Notes under the pieces: model-generated
The model's input: the letters and a program-made list of their open reading frames with translations, nothing else
Database searches by the model: none
Told to the model about the DNA's origin: nothing
Part shown: one piece after another, positions 1 through 6,850 of the stretch
How positions within the stretch are numbered: position 1 is the first letter of the stretch
Layout of the letters: every line of letters starts with the position of its first letter
Assembly (NCBI GenBank): GCA_937873545.1
Contig: CALMWI010000076.1
Span: forward strand, 1-16,958
DNA: 16,958 nucleotides
Reading direction: 5' to 3'
Origin: an uncultured bacterium
Lineage (GTDB): Bacteria > UBA4055
Translations under genes and position numbers: made by a program

Positions 1-88
1 CGTCCAGTGCTAACCCTATCGCTATTTCCGCACCTATTCTTTTCGCCCCTCCTGTTATAAGCGCGGCTTTCTTTTGAGTTCTTTCCAT
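1..88 (-). CDS. Short-chain dehydrogenase, pteridine-reductase-like (5' part only)
   Basis: Only the first 29 codons lie in the window; the gene runs off the left edge. The translation begins MERTQKKAALITGGAKRIG and continues AEIAIGLALD, which is the first beta strand, the NAD(P)-binding glycine turn and the first helix of a Rossmann-fold SDR. The turn reads T-G-x3-R-x-G (residues 12-19) rather than the usual T-G-x3-G-x-G. The Arg form is typical of pteridine reductases of the PTR1/FolM group, which reduce dihydrobiopterin or dihydrofolate with NADPH. The ATG follows the folE stop codon with no gap (TAAATG), and an AGG sits about 8 nt upstream inside the end of folE, so the two are probably translated together. 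The pterin role is inferred from the motif plus the folE neighbour; another SDR activity cannot be excluded from so short a piece. Confidence 0.75.
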   Translation of the reverse strand, partial: MERTQKKAALITGGAKRIGAEIAIGLALD

Positions 89-655
89 TTATTTACCTAT
101 CAGGCTCAGGAATTCTGTTCTTGTAGCCCCGTCTTCTCTGAAGCTTCCGAGCATACATGAGGTCGTCATTACCGAGTTCTGTTTCTCGACTCCGCGCATC
201 ATCATACACAGATGCTGGGCCTCTATTACCACTCCGACACCCTCAGCCGAAGTGTATTTCATAACGGTTTCCGCAATCTGCCTTACGAGATTTTCCTGTA
301 TCTGCAGTCTGCGGGAATAAACATCTACTATGCGGGCGATCTTGGATAACCCGAGAACTTTACCGGCAGGAATATACGCCACATGGCATTTTCCGAAAAA
401 AGGTAGCAGATGGTGTTCGCATAAAGAATAAAGTTCAATATTTTTTACTATGACCATGTCATCATTGTCCGTGGAAAATACAGCGCCATTGATAATTTTA
501 TCAATATCCTCTTCATAACCGCGTGTCAGGAACGAATAGGCTTTTGCTGCCCTTTCAGGAGTTCCGGCAAGTCCTTCTCTACCCGTGTCTTCCCCCAATT
601 CAGTCAGCACTTTTTTAAAAAGTCCGCTGAGTTCGTTTATTTTCTTCTGTTCCAT
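89..655 (-). CDS. folE: GTP cyclohydrolase I
   Basis: Converts GTP to 7,8-dihydroneopterin triphosphate, the first step of folate and other pterin synthesis, in the cytoplasm. The 188-residue protein has the usual length of the short bacterial form. The zinc ligands are visible as Cys79 and His82 in LCEHHLLPF and Cys150 in QHLCMMMRG, and the catalytic His is His81; all sit 31 residues below the numbering of E. coli FolE (110/113/181 and 112). Other family blocks present are GLAGTPERAAKAY (28-40), GLSKIARIVDVYSRRLQIQE (102-121) and the C-terminal SFREDGATRTEFLSLI. ATG at 655 is preceded by GGAGA (rc of 665-669) at 9 nt. It is the first gene of a minus-strand operon continuing into the pteridine-reductase-like SDR. 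No leader long enough for a riboswitch exists, since the likely promoter lies only about 30-60 bp upstream. Identification is secure. Confidence 0.97.
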   Translation of the reverse strand: MEQKKINELSGLFKKVLTELGEDTGREGLAGTPERAAKAYSFLTRGYEEDIDKIINGAVFSTDNDDMVIVKNIELYSLCEHHLLPFFGKCHVAYIPAGKVLGLSKIARIVDVYSRRLQIQENLVRQIAETVMKYTSAEGVGVVIEAQHLCMMMRGVEKQNSVMTTSCMLGSFREDGATRTEFLSLIGK

Positions 656-683
656 AATATAAGCTCTCCGCCCAAGTTAGTTG

Positions 684-702
684 TAAATATAACAAATATT
701 TA
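684..702. promoter_or_regulatory. Inverted repeat over the folE -10 box (possible operator)
   Basis: TAAATAT (684-690) and ATATTTA (696-702) are perfect 7-bp inverted repeats separated by AACAA. The left arm overlaps the predicted folE -10 box, a position where a bound repressor would block the promoter. It is made only of A and T in an AT-rich spacer, so it may be chance. Confidence 0.25.
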
Positions 703-715
703 TCTGCAAAACCAA
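686..715 (-). promoter_or_regulatory. Predicted sigma70-type promoter of folE
   Basis: Read on the minus strand: -35 TTGGTT (710-715), 18-bp spacer, -10 TATATT (686-691). It would start transcription near 679 and give a leader of about 24 nt carrying the GGAGA ribosome binding site. It matches the TTGnnn-(17/18)-TAnATT form seen upstream of the other operon heads here. The region is AT-rich, so chance matches are possible. Confidence 0.45.
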
Positions 716-722
716 AATATAT

Positions 723-730
723 TCCGCGGA
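723..730. promoter_or_regulatory. GC-rich palindrome between the folE and hprK promoters
   Basis: TCCGCGGA is a perfect 8-bp palindrome and the only GC-rich block in this part of the AT-rich divergent spacer. It lies between the two predicted -35 boxes (710-715 and 748-753). A regulator binding here could reach both promoters, but nothing in the sequence identifies one. Confidence 0.2.
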
Positions 731-747
731 TTTAATAAATTATTATG

Positions 748-776
748 TTGTTTTATACACCAATCATTAGTAAATT
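748..776 (+). promoter_or_regulatory. Predicted sigma70-type promoter of the hprK operon
   Basis: -35 TTGTTT (748-753), 17-bp spacer, -10 TAAATT (771-776), followed by TT; read as TTG-N20-TAAATTTT it also resembles the Bacteroidota TAnnTTTG form. The start site would be near 784, leaving a leader of about 25 nt with the GAGG ribosome binding site at 797-800, 8 nt before the hprK ATG. Confidence 0.5.
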
Positions 777-808
777 TTACTGCAGTTCACTATAATGAGG
801 TCTTTGAT

Positions 809-1783
809 ATGAATAAAAGTTTGACGGTCAATAAGTTTTATAAAGATGTCCAGGATGAGTTAAAGCTGAAACTTCTTACAGATGCAGCTTTTTCGGAATC
901 AAGAAAGATAGAACATTCAGGACTTAATAAACCCGGACTTGCGCTTACAGGTTATTTCAAGGATTTTAACTGGAGCTGCCTGCAGCTTTTATCCTCTGCC
1001 GAGATAAGTTTTATAAACGACCAGTATCAGGCAGGCCACACAAAAGACATTAAAAAACTTCTGGAATTCAAAATTCCGGCTTTTATAATAATAGGACGCC
1101 AGAAGATAGATCAGAGATTTCTCGATGAGTGCGTCAGAAAAAAAATACCTGTCTTTAGAAGCACAAAGGCATTTCCCAAGCTCTACGAAGTGATCAATGA
1201 TTATCTTGATGACTTCTTTGCCCCTTCGACCCAGATACATGGAACTCTGGTCGATGTTTACGGCACCGGACTTTTGATCATGGGCAGAAGCAGCATCGGA
1301 AAAAGCGAGATCGCTCTCGATCTCGTTGAACGCGGTCACAGACTTGTAGCCGATGATGTTGTAACGATCCAGAAAAAAGACGAAAAGGTCCTGATGGGAA
1401 AAAGCGGTGGCGGTTACACACCTTTTATGGAGATAAGGGGTCTGGGCATTCTGAACGTAAAGGAAATATTCGGAACCAGGGCGATAAGGATGCAGAAAAG
1501 GGTGGAGCTTGTTATTCAGCTTGACGACTGGAAAAAGGAAGTTGAATACGAGAGACTCGGAATGGCAGATGACTCGATAAAAATACTTGATGTAGATCTG
1601 CCGAGGATAAGGCTTCCGATATTTCCCGGTAAAAATATAACAGTTATCGCTGAAACCATAGCTCTAAACCTTCACCTGAAAGTTTATGGTTATAATGCGG
1701 CAAAAGAATTCAATAAACTACTTCTGAATAAGATGAAGAAACAGCAGAAACTTACCCAGTACCTAGATAAAGATTATGAATAA
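809..1783 (+). CDS. hprK: HPr kinase/phosphorylase
   Basis: Bifunctional enzyme that phosphorylates and dephosphorylates Ser46 of the PTS phosphocarrier HPr (or a homologue), coupling energy and carbon state to PTS activity. The 324-residue protein has the full two-domain layout: an N-terminal domain of about 135 residues, then the kinase domain. The P-loop is GRSSIGKS (159-166); the family residues before it are seen at H144 in IHGT. ADDVV (181-185) holds the catalytic Asp, and the HprK signature MEIRGLGILNVKEIFG (207-222) follows. GAGG at 797-800 supports the ATG at 809. The gene overlaps the following EIIA gene by 8 bp. In Gram-negative bacteria HprK is usually part of a regulatory rather than a sugar-importing PTS, and no EIIB/C/D transporter parts are present here. 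No HPr or EI gene is in the window, so its substrate must be encoded elsewhere. Confidence 0.95.
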   Translation: MNKSLTVNKFYKDVQDELKLKLLTDAAFSESRKIEHSGLNKPGLALTGYFKDFNWSCLQLLSSAEISFINDQYQAGHTKDIKKLLEFKIPAFIIIGRQKIDQRFLDECVRKKIPVFRSTKAFPKLYEVINDYLDDFFAPSTQIHGTLVDVYGTGLLIMGRSSIGKSEIALDLVERGHRLVADDVVTIQKKDEKVLMGKSGGGYTPFMEIRGLGILNVKEIFGTRAIRMQKRVELVIQLDDWKKEVEYERLGMADDSIKILDVDLPRIRLPIFPGKNITVIAETIALNLHLKVYGYNAAKEFNKLLLNKMKKQQKLTQYLDKDYE

Positions 1784-2159
1784 TAAACTATTGATAGTGA
1801 CGCACGGATCGCTTGGAATCGCTCTTATTGAGGTAGCCAGAAAGGTGATCGGAGAGGTCAGAGACGAAGTCATTATCCCCGTCTCCAACGAGAATATGTC
1901 AACATCAGAACTTGCCGAACGCATCAAAATGATAACGGAAACAGATACTGATTCCTTTTACATAATAGCCACCGACTTTCCGGGAGGAAGCTGCTTTATA
2001 GCATCGAGAAAAGTTGCATCATCAAGCAAAAGGATAACATCTGTTTCGGGCGTGAATATTTCGATGGTGCTCTCATTTCTCACCAAAAGAGAACTGTACC
2101 AGGGAATTCAGCTTACAGAAATAATAAAAACTGACGGAAACAGGGCCATTATATCATGA
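1776..2159 (+). CDS. Stand-alone PTS EIIA protein, mannose family
   Basis: A 127-residue single-domain EIIA of the mannose (EIIA-Man/ManX) fold, a cytoplasmic phosphocarrier that takes phosphate from HPr on a histidine. The phosphorylated residue is His10 in LLIVTHGSLG, the same position as in E. coli ManX. The second family block is ATDFPGGSCFIASRKV (65-80), matching the usual D-x-x-G-G-S-P motif except that Pro is replaced by Cys73. There is no linked EIIB domain and no EIIC/EIID gene, so a regulatory role is more likely than sugar uptake. The start lies inside the hprK end (8-bp overlap) and the stop overlaps the next ATG (ATGA, 4 bp), so it is translationally coupled on both sides. The family is clear; the target it regulates is unknown. 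Confidence 0.88.
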   Translation: MNNKLLIVTHGSLGIALIEVARKVIGEVRDEVIIPVSNENMSTSELAERIKMITETDTDSFYIIATDFPGGSCFIASRKVASSSKRITSVSGVNISMVLSFLTKRELYQGIQLTEIIKTDGNRAIIS

Positions 2160-2941
2160 TGAAAGAAATAATGATCGCTCTATTTCTTTTCTCTGCTGCG
2201 GTTTCAGCTCAGAATCCCGCTACTAATGGTAAGCCTGCCATAAGCAGAATGGCTGTTTATCCTTTCAGTAACGGTGAGTATCTGCATTTTGAGGTAAATT
2301 ACGGAATAATGCTGGCGGGATATGCTACCATCGAGATCCATGAGGATAAAAATTTCAACGGAAGAGACTGCTTTATTTTTAAGACGACCGCAAAATCAAG
2401 AAGAGCATTCGACTGGATTTTCAAGGTAAGAGACTGGACAATGTCATATTTTGATAAAGAAAAAGCCCATACTCTCAGGTTTGAAAAACAGTTGAGGGAA
2501 GGCAGCTACGAAGTTGACATTGATATAGATTACGATCAGACAGAGCACAAAGCGAAATATTTCAGAGAGAGAAAGGGCAAAAAGAATAAAAGCTCAGTCA
2601 TCGATATTCCGGAAAATGTGATGGACCCGCTTTCGGCACTTTTTCATGTCAGAACGCTTGATCTTAAAGTAGGAGACGAGATCATTATACCGGCAACTGA
2701 CAACAAGAAAGTTTATAACATAAAGGTAATTGTTCACAAAATGGAAACTGTTGAAGTTCCTGCCGGCAAATTCAGATGTTTTGTAGTGGAACCCGTTATG
2801 GCGGACGGAGGCGTTTTCAAAAAGGACGGAAAGGTTCAGGTATGGCTGACTGCCGACAAGAAAAAAATGCCCGTAAAAATGGAAACAAAGGTTTATATAG
2901 GATCCATCGCCGCCGAACTTGACTGGTATGTTTCAAAATGA
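2156..2941 (+). CDS. Exported DUF3108 domain protein
   Basis: A 261-residue protein with a Sec signal peptide (hydrophobic stretch about residues 5-17, probable cleavage after AVSA at 18), so it should act in the periplasm or outer membrane. The rest matches DUF3108: an N-terminal strand block FSNGEYLHFEVNYGIMLAGY (37-56), FDWIFKVRDWTMSYFD in the middle, then VMDPLSALFHVRTLDLKVGD (155-174), VEVPAGKFRCFVVEPV (199-214), and a C-terminal VQVWLTADKKKMPVKME. The pattern of alternating hydrophobic residues suggests a beta-rich fold. No transmembrane helix follows the signal peptide. The biochemical role of the family is not known to me. Its place between the EIIA gene and lpxK, overlapping or abutting both, suggests an envelope-related job, which is inference. 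ATG at 2156 shares ATGA with the EIIA stop; the second ATG at 2159 is also possible. Confidence 0.85.
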   Translation: MMKEIMIALFLFSAAVSAQNPATNGKPAISRMAVYPFSNGEYLHFEVNYGIMLAGYATIEIHEDKNFNGRDCFIFKTTAKSRRAFDWIFKVRDWTMSYFDKEKAHTLRFEKQLREGSYEVDIDIDYDQTEHKAKYFRERKGKKNKSSVIDIPENVMDPLSALFHVRTLDLKVGDEIIIPATDNKKVYNIKVIVHKMETVEVPAGKFRCFVVEPVMADGGVFKKDGKVQVWLTADKKKMPVKMETKVYIGSIAAELDWYVSK

Positions 2942-2951
2942 GTCTCAGATA

Positions 2952-3977
2952 ATGCTTTTCACAAAAAACACATATATTGCCGCTTTCTTATGCGTAGCTT
3001 TACTCCCTTTAACACTGTTATATTATATTGCCGTTTCTATAAGACATTTTTTATATGACTCCGGCCTGAAAAGTTCTTATAGACCTGAAATATTCACGAT
3101 CTCTATCGGAAATATCACAGTAGGAGGCACGGGAAAAACGCCTACAGTTATAAGTCTCGTTAATTCGATGACAAAGAGGGGATTAACCTCTTTGGTTGTC
3201 ACAGGCGGGTACGGCAGAAAAAGCAAAGGAAGAGTGATTCTAAACATCAGTACGCAGGTGACCGAATCCGGGGATGAACCGCTTACGATCTACAGGAAAA
3301 CCAAATCTGAAGTTGTCTGCGATAAAAACAGAACTTCTGCGATAAAAGACCTCTCGGATAATTATGATGCCGTTGTTCTTGATGACGCTTTTCAGCACAG
3401 AGCGGTAAAAAAGCACCTTGATATTGTTCTTATTGATGAGAACAGATTCCTCGGGAATCGTCTGCTTTTACCGTCAGGCATATTGAGGGATAAAATCTCA
3501 AGGCTGAGATATTCAGATGTTATTATTCTGTCAAAAGTGAAAGACATAAATTCAGCTTCAGTTAAAGAGAAAATATCATACCTGAAAAAATTCGGAAAAA
3601 GGATCCTTATTTCTAAGCTGGACTATTCTTATATCTCTGACGGAAAATTAAAAACCGGACTGAAAGATATCTCGGGTTTGAGCATCTCGCTATTTTGCGG
3701 AATAGGCGACCCTGATGATTTCTTCGGTATTTTCAATAGTTTCAAGATAGTTTACAGTAGGATTTTTCCGGATCACTGCAGTTATTCAGAAAGCGAGCTG
3801 GCTGTTTTAAATAAAATTAAAAATGATTCAGATATTCTTATCACAACATATAAAGATTTCGTAAAGATCCCGCCGGATATAGTTAAAGAACTTAATATCC
3901 GTTATCTTGAGATCGATCTGAAGTTTTATGACGAGACTCATTCTGAATTCGATTTATCCGATCTGATCATGAGGTAA
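2952..3977 (+). CDS. lpxK: Tetraacyldisaccharide 4'-kinase (lipid A synthesis)
   Basis: Phosphorylates the 4' position of the lipid A disaccharide precursor using ATP at the inner face of the inner membrane; its presence shows that the cell makes lipid A. Counting from ATG 2952 the protein has 341 residues. An N-terminal hydrophobic segment (about 8-30) anchors it, followed by the Walker A block GNITVGGTGKTP (53-64), TGGYGRK (84-90), SGDEPLT (106-112), the Walker B-like VVLDDAFQHR (141-150) and LLPSGILRD, equivalent to LPAGPLRE. The frame is open further upstream to a TTG at 2919 and an ATG at 2928. ATG 2952 is preferred because it lies just past the DUF3108 stop (2941), has TGAG at a workable distance, and starts right before the membrane segment, but this choice is uncertain. 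Enzyme identity is secure. Confidence 0.93.
   Translation: MLFTKNTYIAAFLCVALLPLTLLYYIAVSIRHFLYDSGLKSSYRPEIFTISIGNITVGGTGKTPTVISLVNSMTKRGLTSLVVTGGYGRKSKGRVILNISTQVTESGDEPLTIYRKTKSEVVCDKNRTSAIKDLSDNYDAVVLDDAFQHRAVKKHLDIVLIDENRFLGNRLLLPSGILRDKISRLRYSDVIILSKVKDINSASVKEKISYLKKFGKRILISKLDYSYISDGKLKTGLKDISGLSISLFCGIGDPDDFFGIFNSFKIVYSRIFPDHCSYSESELAVLNKIKNDSDILITTYKDFVKIPPDIVKELNIRYLEIDLKFYDETHSEFDLSDLIMR
3971..3974 (+). promoter_or_regulatory. Ribosome binding site supporting a TTG start
   Basis: GAGG, inside the last codons of lpxK, lies 8 nt before TTG 3983. No ATG stands at a suitable distance, so this site decides that the following iron-sulfur gene starts at TTG. Confidence 0.6.
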
Positions 3978-3982
3978 AGTGC

Positions 3983-5206
3983 TTGGAAAAAAATAATCTG
4001 TATATAACAGAACTTATAGACAAATGTACGAACTGCGGAAACTGCAGAATAGTCTGCCCAGTTTTCAAAACAACAGGAGAAGAAATCTACTCAACACGAG
4101 GCAGGATCAATCTGGTCAAAGGTTATCTGAGCGGAGACCTTAAAACCTCAAAAGAGCTTCGGGAAAAGCTGTTCGTATGCCTTAACTGCAGACAATGCCT
4201 TGAATTTTGCCCGGCTGATGTTGAATATTCTCTTATCATAAAAAATGCGAAGAGCAGGATAAGCGCAAGAAATAAAATATTCGATATAAAAAGATCGATT
4301 CTTGAGGGAATTTTTTCTTATAAAACTTCATCATCAGATCTTTTTTTTATGCTTCTCAGAAAATGCGGTCATTTTCTCTATAAAAATAATTCGCTGAATT
4401 ATTTCGGAAAAATCATTTTCAGATTCGCCGGAATAAATTCAGCTGCAAGATTACCTGAAATTCCGTTAAACAATTTTTTTAATATGGGTATAAGGCATGA
4501 AACAAAAAATGACCGCGGTTTAAGGATAGCTCTGTTTACCGGCTGCGGCGGAAAATACCTGTACCCTGAATGTGCTGATAATTTTATAAATATAATGCGC
4601 TCGCAGGGCATTGAGATTCTTATTCCTAAAAATCAGGTCTGCTGCGGAAACCCTTTATCTTACAAAGGGCTTTTAAAATCAGCCGGCAAAAATCTAAATG
4701 CAAATATAAAAGCCTTTAATACGCTTTTAGATGTCAAATATATAGTGAGTCTATGCCCGGAGGCAGGGAACCTTTTTAAAGAATTAGACAGAACTGATCC
4801 TAAATTGTCTTTGAGACTCCCTGTCAGTAACTGGATCGAATTAGTAAATGAACTTCAAATTGAATTAGCTCCCAGATACGATAATTCTGTTATATTTCAT
4901 TCGTGCCCGGGTTGCGGTCAGACTGAATTGTACTCAAACTTTGTAAAATCCCTCTATTCCGATTATACGAAAGTTCCGGATTTTACCTCTGATTTCTGCG
5001 GCTGTACCGAGCTGCTTGACAGGTCGAATTATGAGATTCGACGTAAAATCGCAAGATCATTTTACGAAAAAAATGCTTTGGAAAAGACTGACTATATCGT
5101 CTGTTCTTCATTTGAATGCATCGAGCACCTGAATGAATTTTTCACAGGCAGTAATCTGAATGTTAGAGCTATACATTTTTTTGATGCGTTGAAGTCTAAG
5201 AACTGA
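3983..5206 (+). CDS. GlcF-like (Fe-S)-binding oxidoreductase subunit
   Basis: A 407-residue soluble protein with the layout of glycolate-oxidase iron-sulfur subunit GlcF and related electron-transfer proteins. Two [4Fe-4S] clusters are bound near the N-terminus: Cys15/18/21/25 in CTNCGNCRIVCP and Cys66/69/72/76 in CLNCRQCLEFCP. Two cysteine-rich CCG-type domains follow. The first is intact (GCGGKY near 187-192 and CCGNP at 220-224). The second is altered: its second motif reads FCGC (338-341) where CCG is usual, and SCPGCG (307-312) stands where the first Cys block is expected. It starts at TTG, supported by GAGG 8 nt upstream, 5 bp after lpxK. No flavoprotein (GlcD-type) partner is adjacent, so the substrate cannot be named; lactate, glycolate or heterodisulfide-type electron transfer are all possible. 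It is the last gene of the hprK operon. Confidence 0.8.
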   Translation: MEKNNLYITELIDKCTNCGNCRIVCPVFKTTGEEIYSTRGRINLVKGYLSGDLKTSKELREKLFVCLNCRQCLEFCPADVEYSLIIKNAKSRISARNKIFDIKRSILEGIFSYKTSSSDLFFMLLRKCGHFLYKNNSLNYFGKIIFRFAGINSAARLPEIPLNNFFNMGIRHETKNDRGLRIALFTGCGGKYLYPECADNFINIMRSQGIEILIPKNQVCCGNPLSYKGLLKSAGKNLNANIKAFNTLLDVKYIVSLCPEAGNLFKELDRTDPKLSLRLPVSNWIELVNELQIELAPRYDNSVIFHSCPGCGQTELYSNFVKSLYSDYTKVPDFTSDFCGCTELLDRSNYEIRRKIARSFYEKNALEKTDYIVCSSFECIEHLNEFFTGSNLNVRAIHFFDALKSKN

Positions 5207-5226
5207 TTCTCATTTTCTAATGAGGG
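5207..5226. terminator. Short hairpin between convergent operons (possible bidirectional terminator)
   Basis: CTCATT (5209-5214) and AATGAG (5219-5224) form a perfect 6-bp stem with the loop TTCT, extendable by two G-U pairs on the plus-strand RNA. It fills the 10-bp gap between the stops of the iron-sulfur gene and the decarboxylase beta gene and is the only hairpin at this convergence. The stem is weak and has no T-run on either side, so termination here is uncertain. Confidence 0.3.
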
Positions 5227-6365
5227 AACATCGCTATAAAAACACCGGCTGCAATAGCTGATCCGATGACGCCGGCCACATTAGGACCCATCGCATGAGC
5301 AAGAATAAAGTTGGTTTTATCGTATTCCTGTGCGTAATTATGAGCGACCCTCGCCGAATCCGGAACGGCAGATACTCCTGCAGCGCCGATCAGAGGGTTG
5401 ATCTTGTCTTTCAGGAAAAGATTCATGAATTTTGCGAACAGAAGGCCTCCAATGGTTGCGAGGCAGAATGACACAAGACCCAGAAAAAATATTAAAAGAG
5501 ATTCTTTAGTTACAAATGTTGAGGCCTGAGTGCTGGCGCCTACCGAAAAGGACAGGATTATAGTAGCTGTGTCAAGTATGGCGTTCCCAGCGGTCTTCGC
5601 AAGTCTATCCGTTACTCCGCTTTCTTTGAGCAGGTTACCCAGCATCAGCATACCGATAAGAGTTATTGAGCCGGGAGCGATCAAAGCTGAAACCATAAAA
5701 GTTATTATGGGAAACAATATCTTCTCTCGTTGAGAAACCTTTCGCGGAGTTTTCATTCTTATAAGAGCTTCTTTTTTGGTTATAAGCAGCTTCATGAACG
5801 GGGGTTGAATAACCGGCACAAGTGCCATATATGAATACGCCGCAATCGCTATAGGCCCGAGCAGTTTAGGCGCAAGGATTGAAGAAAGAAATATTGATGT
5901 CGGTCCGTCAGCGCCTCCTATTATTCCTATCGAAGCAGACTCGTAGTAGTCAAAACCGAGAGTAAGAGCTACGATAAAAGTCAGAAAAATCCCTATCTGG
6001 GCTGCCGCTCCCAAAAGCAGGTACTTCGGATTTGAGATCAGGGCTGAGAAATCTGTCAGAGCTCCGATCCCGAGAAAGATCAGCGGCGGGAATATCCCTG
6101 AAGTCACTCCCCAGTAGAAGAGGCTGAAAACGCTGTTCTGCGGGTTTCCTGATGAAAGATTATCGTAAACACCTACAGGTAGTCCAGCCATATACGGCAT
6201 ATTACCGATAATTACTCCGAAACCTATAGGAAGAAGAAGAAGCGGTTCGTAGTTCTTTGCAATGGCAAGATAAATTGCCAGCGCTCCTACTATCAACATT
6301 ATTACATTGTCAAATGTAAGCGAAGCGAATCCTGTATTATTAAGCAGTTGTATGAATGTATTCAT
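5217..6365 (-). CDS. mmdB: Na+-pumping decarboxylase beta subunit (OadB/MmdB/GcdB family)
   Basis: Integral inner-membrane subunit that removes CO2 from carboxybiotin and uses the energy to export Na+. The 382-residue protein is almost entirely hydrophobic helices. The re-entrant motif GGADGPTSIF (150-159) contains Asp153, equivalent to the essential Asp203 of Klebsiella OadB. NPLIGAAGVSAVPDSARV (323-340) contains Asn323 and Ser332, equivalent to Asn373 and Ser382, so the Na+-binding residues are intact. The length is in the short (glutaconyl/methylmalonyl-type) range. It is the last gene of the four-gene minus-strand operon, 16 bp after the biotin carrier gene. The family does not by itself reveal the substrate; the symbol follows from the carboxyltransferase in the same operon and is less certain than the family. 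Confidence 0.9.
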   Translation of the reverse strand: MNTFIQLLNNTGFASLTFDNVIMLIVGALAIYLAIAKNYEPLLLLPIGFGVIIGNMPYMAGLPVGVYDNLSSGNPQNSVFSLFYWGVTSGIFPPLIFLGIGALTDFSALISNPKYLLLGAAAQIGIFLTFIVALTLGFDYYESASIGIIGGADGPTSIFLSSILAPKLLGPIAIAAYSYMALVPVIQPPFMKLLITKKEALIRMKTPRKVSQREKILFPIITFMVSALIAPGSITLIGMLMLGNLLKESGVTDRLAKTAGNAILDTATIILSFSVGASTQASTFVTKESLLIFFLGLVSFCLATIGGLLFAKFMNLFLKDKINPLIGAAGVSAVPDSARVAHNYAQEYDKTNFILAHAMGPNVAGVIGSAIAAGVFIAMFPH

Positions 6366-6381
6366 TTTACTTTATCTCGTT

Positions 6382-6831
6382 TTACTCTATGACGGCAAGT
6401 ATGTCGCCTTCTGATATATTATCCCCGTTATGAACATTAATCGCTTTTATTTTTCCGTCTCTGGTCGAATTGATGTCGTTCTCCATTTTCATCGCTTCCA
6501 TTATCATTATCTTCTGACCGGCTTTAACGCTGTCGCCGACTTTCACAAGGACATTTAGTATCAGTCCGGGTAAAGGTGCAAGAACTTCATGGCTTCCTGA
6601 GCCTGAGGAACCTGAAGAGGAAGGGGCAGACTGTACCTGCTTAACTGCTGATGCGGCCGGAACGGATGATCCTGACCTTTGTACTGTCTCGATCTTTAAT
6701 TCTTCGCCGAGATCTTTTAATCCCACATTATATTTCTTGCCGTCAACGCTAATAACTGCATGAGTGGACCCGAATTCCTCAATCCCAACAGTATATTCTT
6801 TACCGCTTATGTCGAGTTTTAATTCCTTCAT
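6382..6831 (-). CDS. mmdC: Biotin carrier subunit of the decarboxylase
   Basis: A 149-residue biotinyl protein that shuttles CO2 as carboxybiotin from the carboxyltransferase to the membrane pump. The C-terminal lipoyl/biotinyl domain (about 82-149) contains the biotinylation motif EAMKM with Lys115, preceded by the usual VKVGDSVKAGQ turn and followed by the opposite hairpin VHNGDNISEGD. The N-terminal 50 residues form a small strand-rich segment (MKELKLDISGKEYTV, then VISVDGKKYNVGL) seen in other decarboxylase carriers. Between them, residues 52-80 form a flexible linker rich in Ser, Gly, Ala and Pro, as expected for a swinging arm. It lies 19 bp after the gamma/delta gene, with AAAGGA upstream of its ATG. 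A biotin ligase is not present in the window. Confidence 0.93.
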   Translation of the reverse strand: MKELKLDISGKEYTVGIEEFGSTHAVISVDGKKYNVGLKDLGEELKIETVQRSGSSVPAASAVKQVQSAPSSSGSSGSGSHEVLAPLPGLILNVLVKVGDSVKAGQKIMIMEAMKMENDINSTRDGKIKAINVHNGDNISEGDILAVIE

Positions 6832-6850
6832 TGCATAATCCTTTAAATTT

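Noticed and set aside
791..796. A perfect TATAAT before hprK, as a -10 box
   Set aside because: It lies only 12 bp before the ATG and overlaps the ribosome binding site region, so it would yield an almost leaderless RNA. No TTG lies 17 bp upstream of it. The pair at 748-776 fits better.
989..1339. A 116-codon open frame on the minus strand within hprK
   Set aside because: It is antisense to a clear hprK coding sequence, has no recognisable domain and no context; it is a shadow frame.
2919..2951. Upstream TTG 2919 or ATG 2928 as the lpxK start
   Set aside because: Both lie inside the DUF3108 gene and add a polar stretch before the membrane segment. ATG 2952 follows that stop and fits the protein better, though not decisively.
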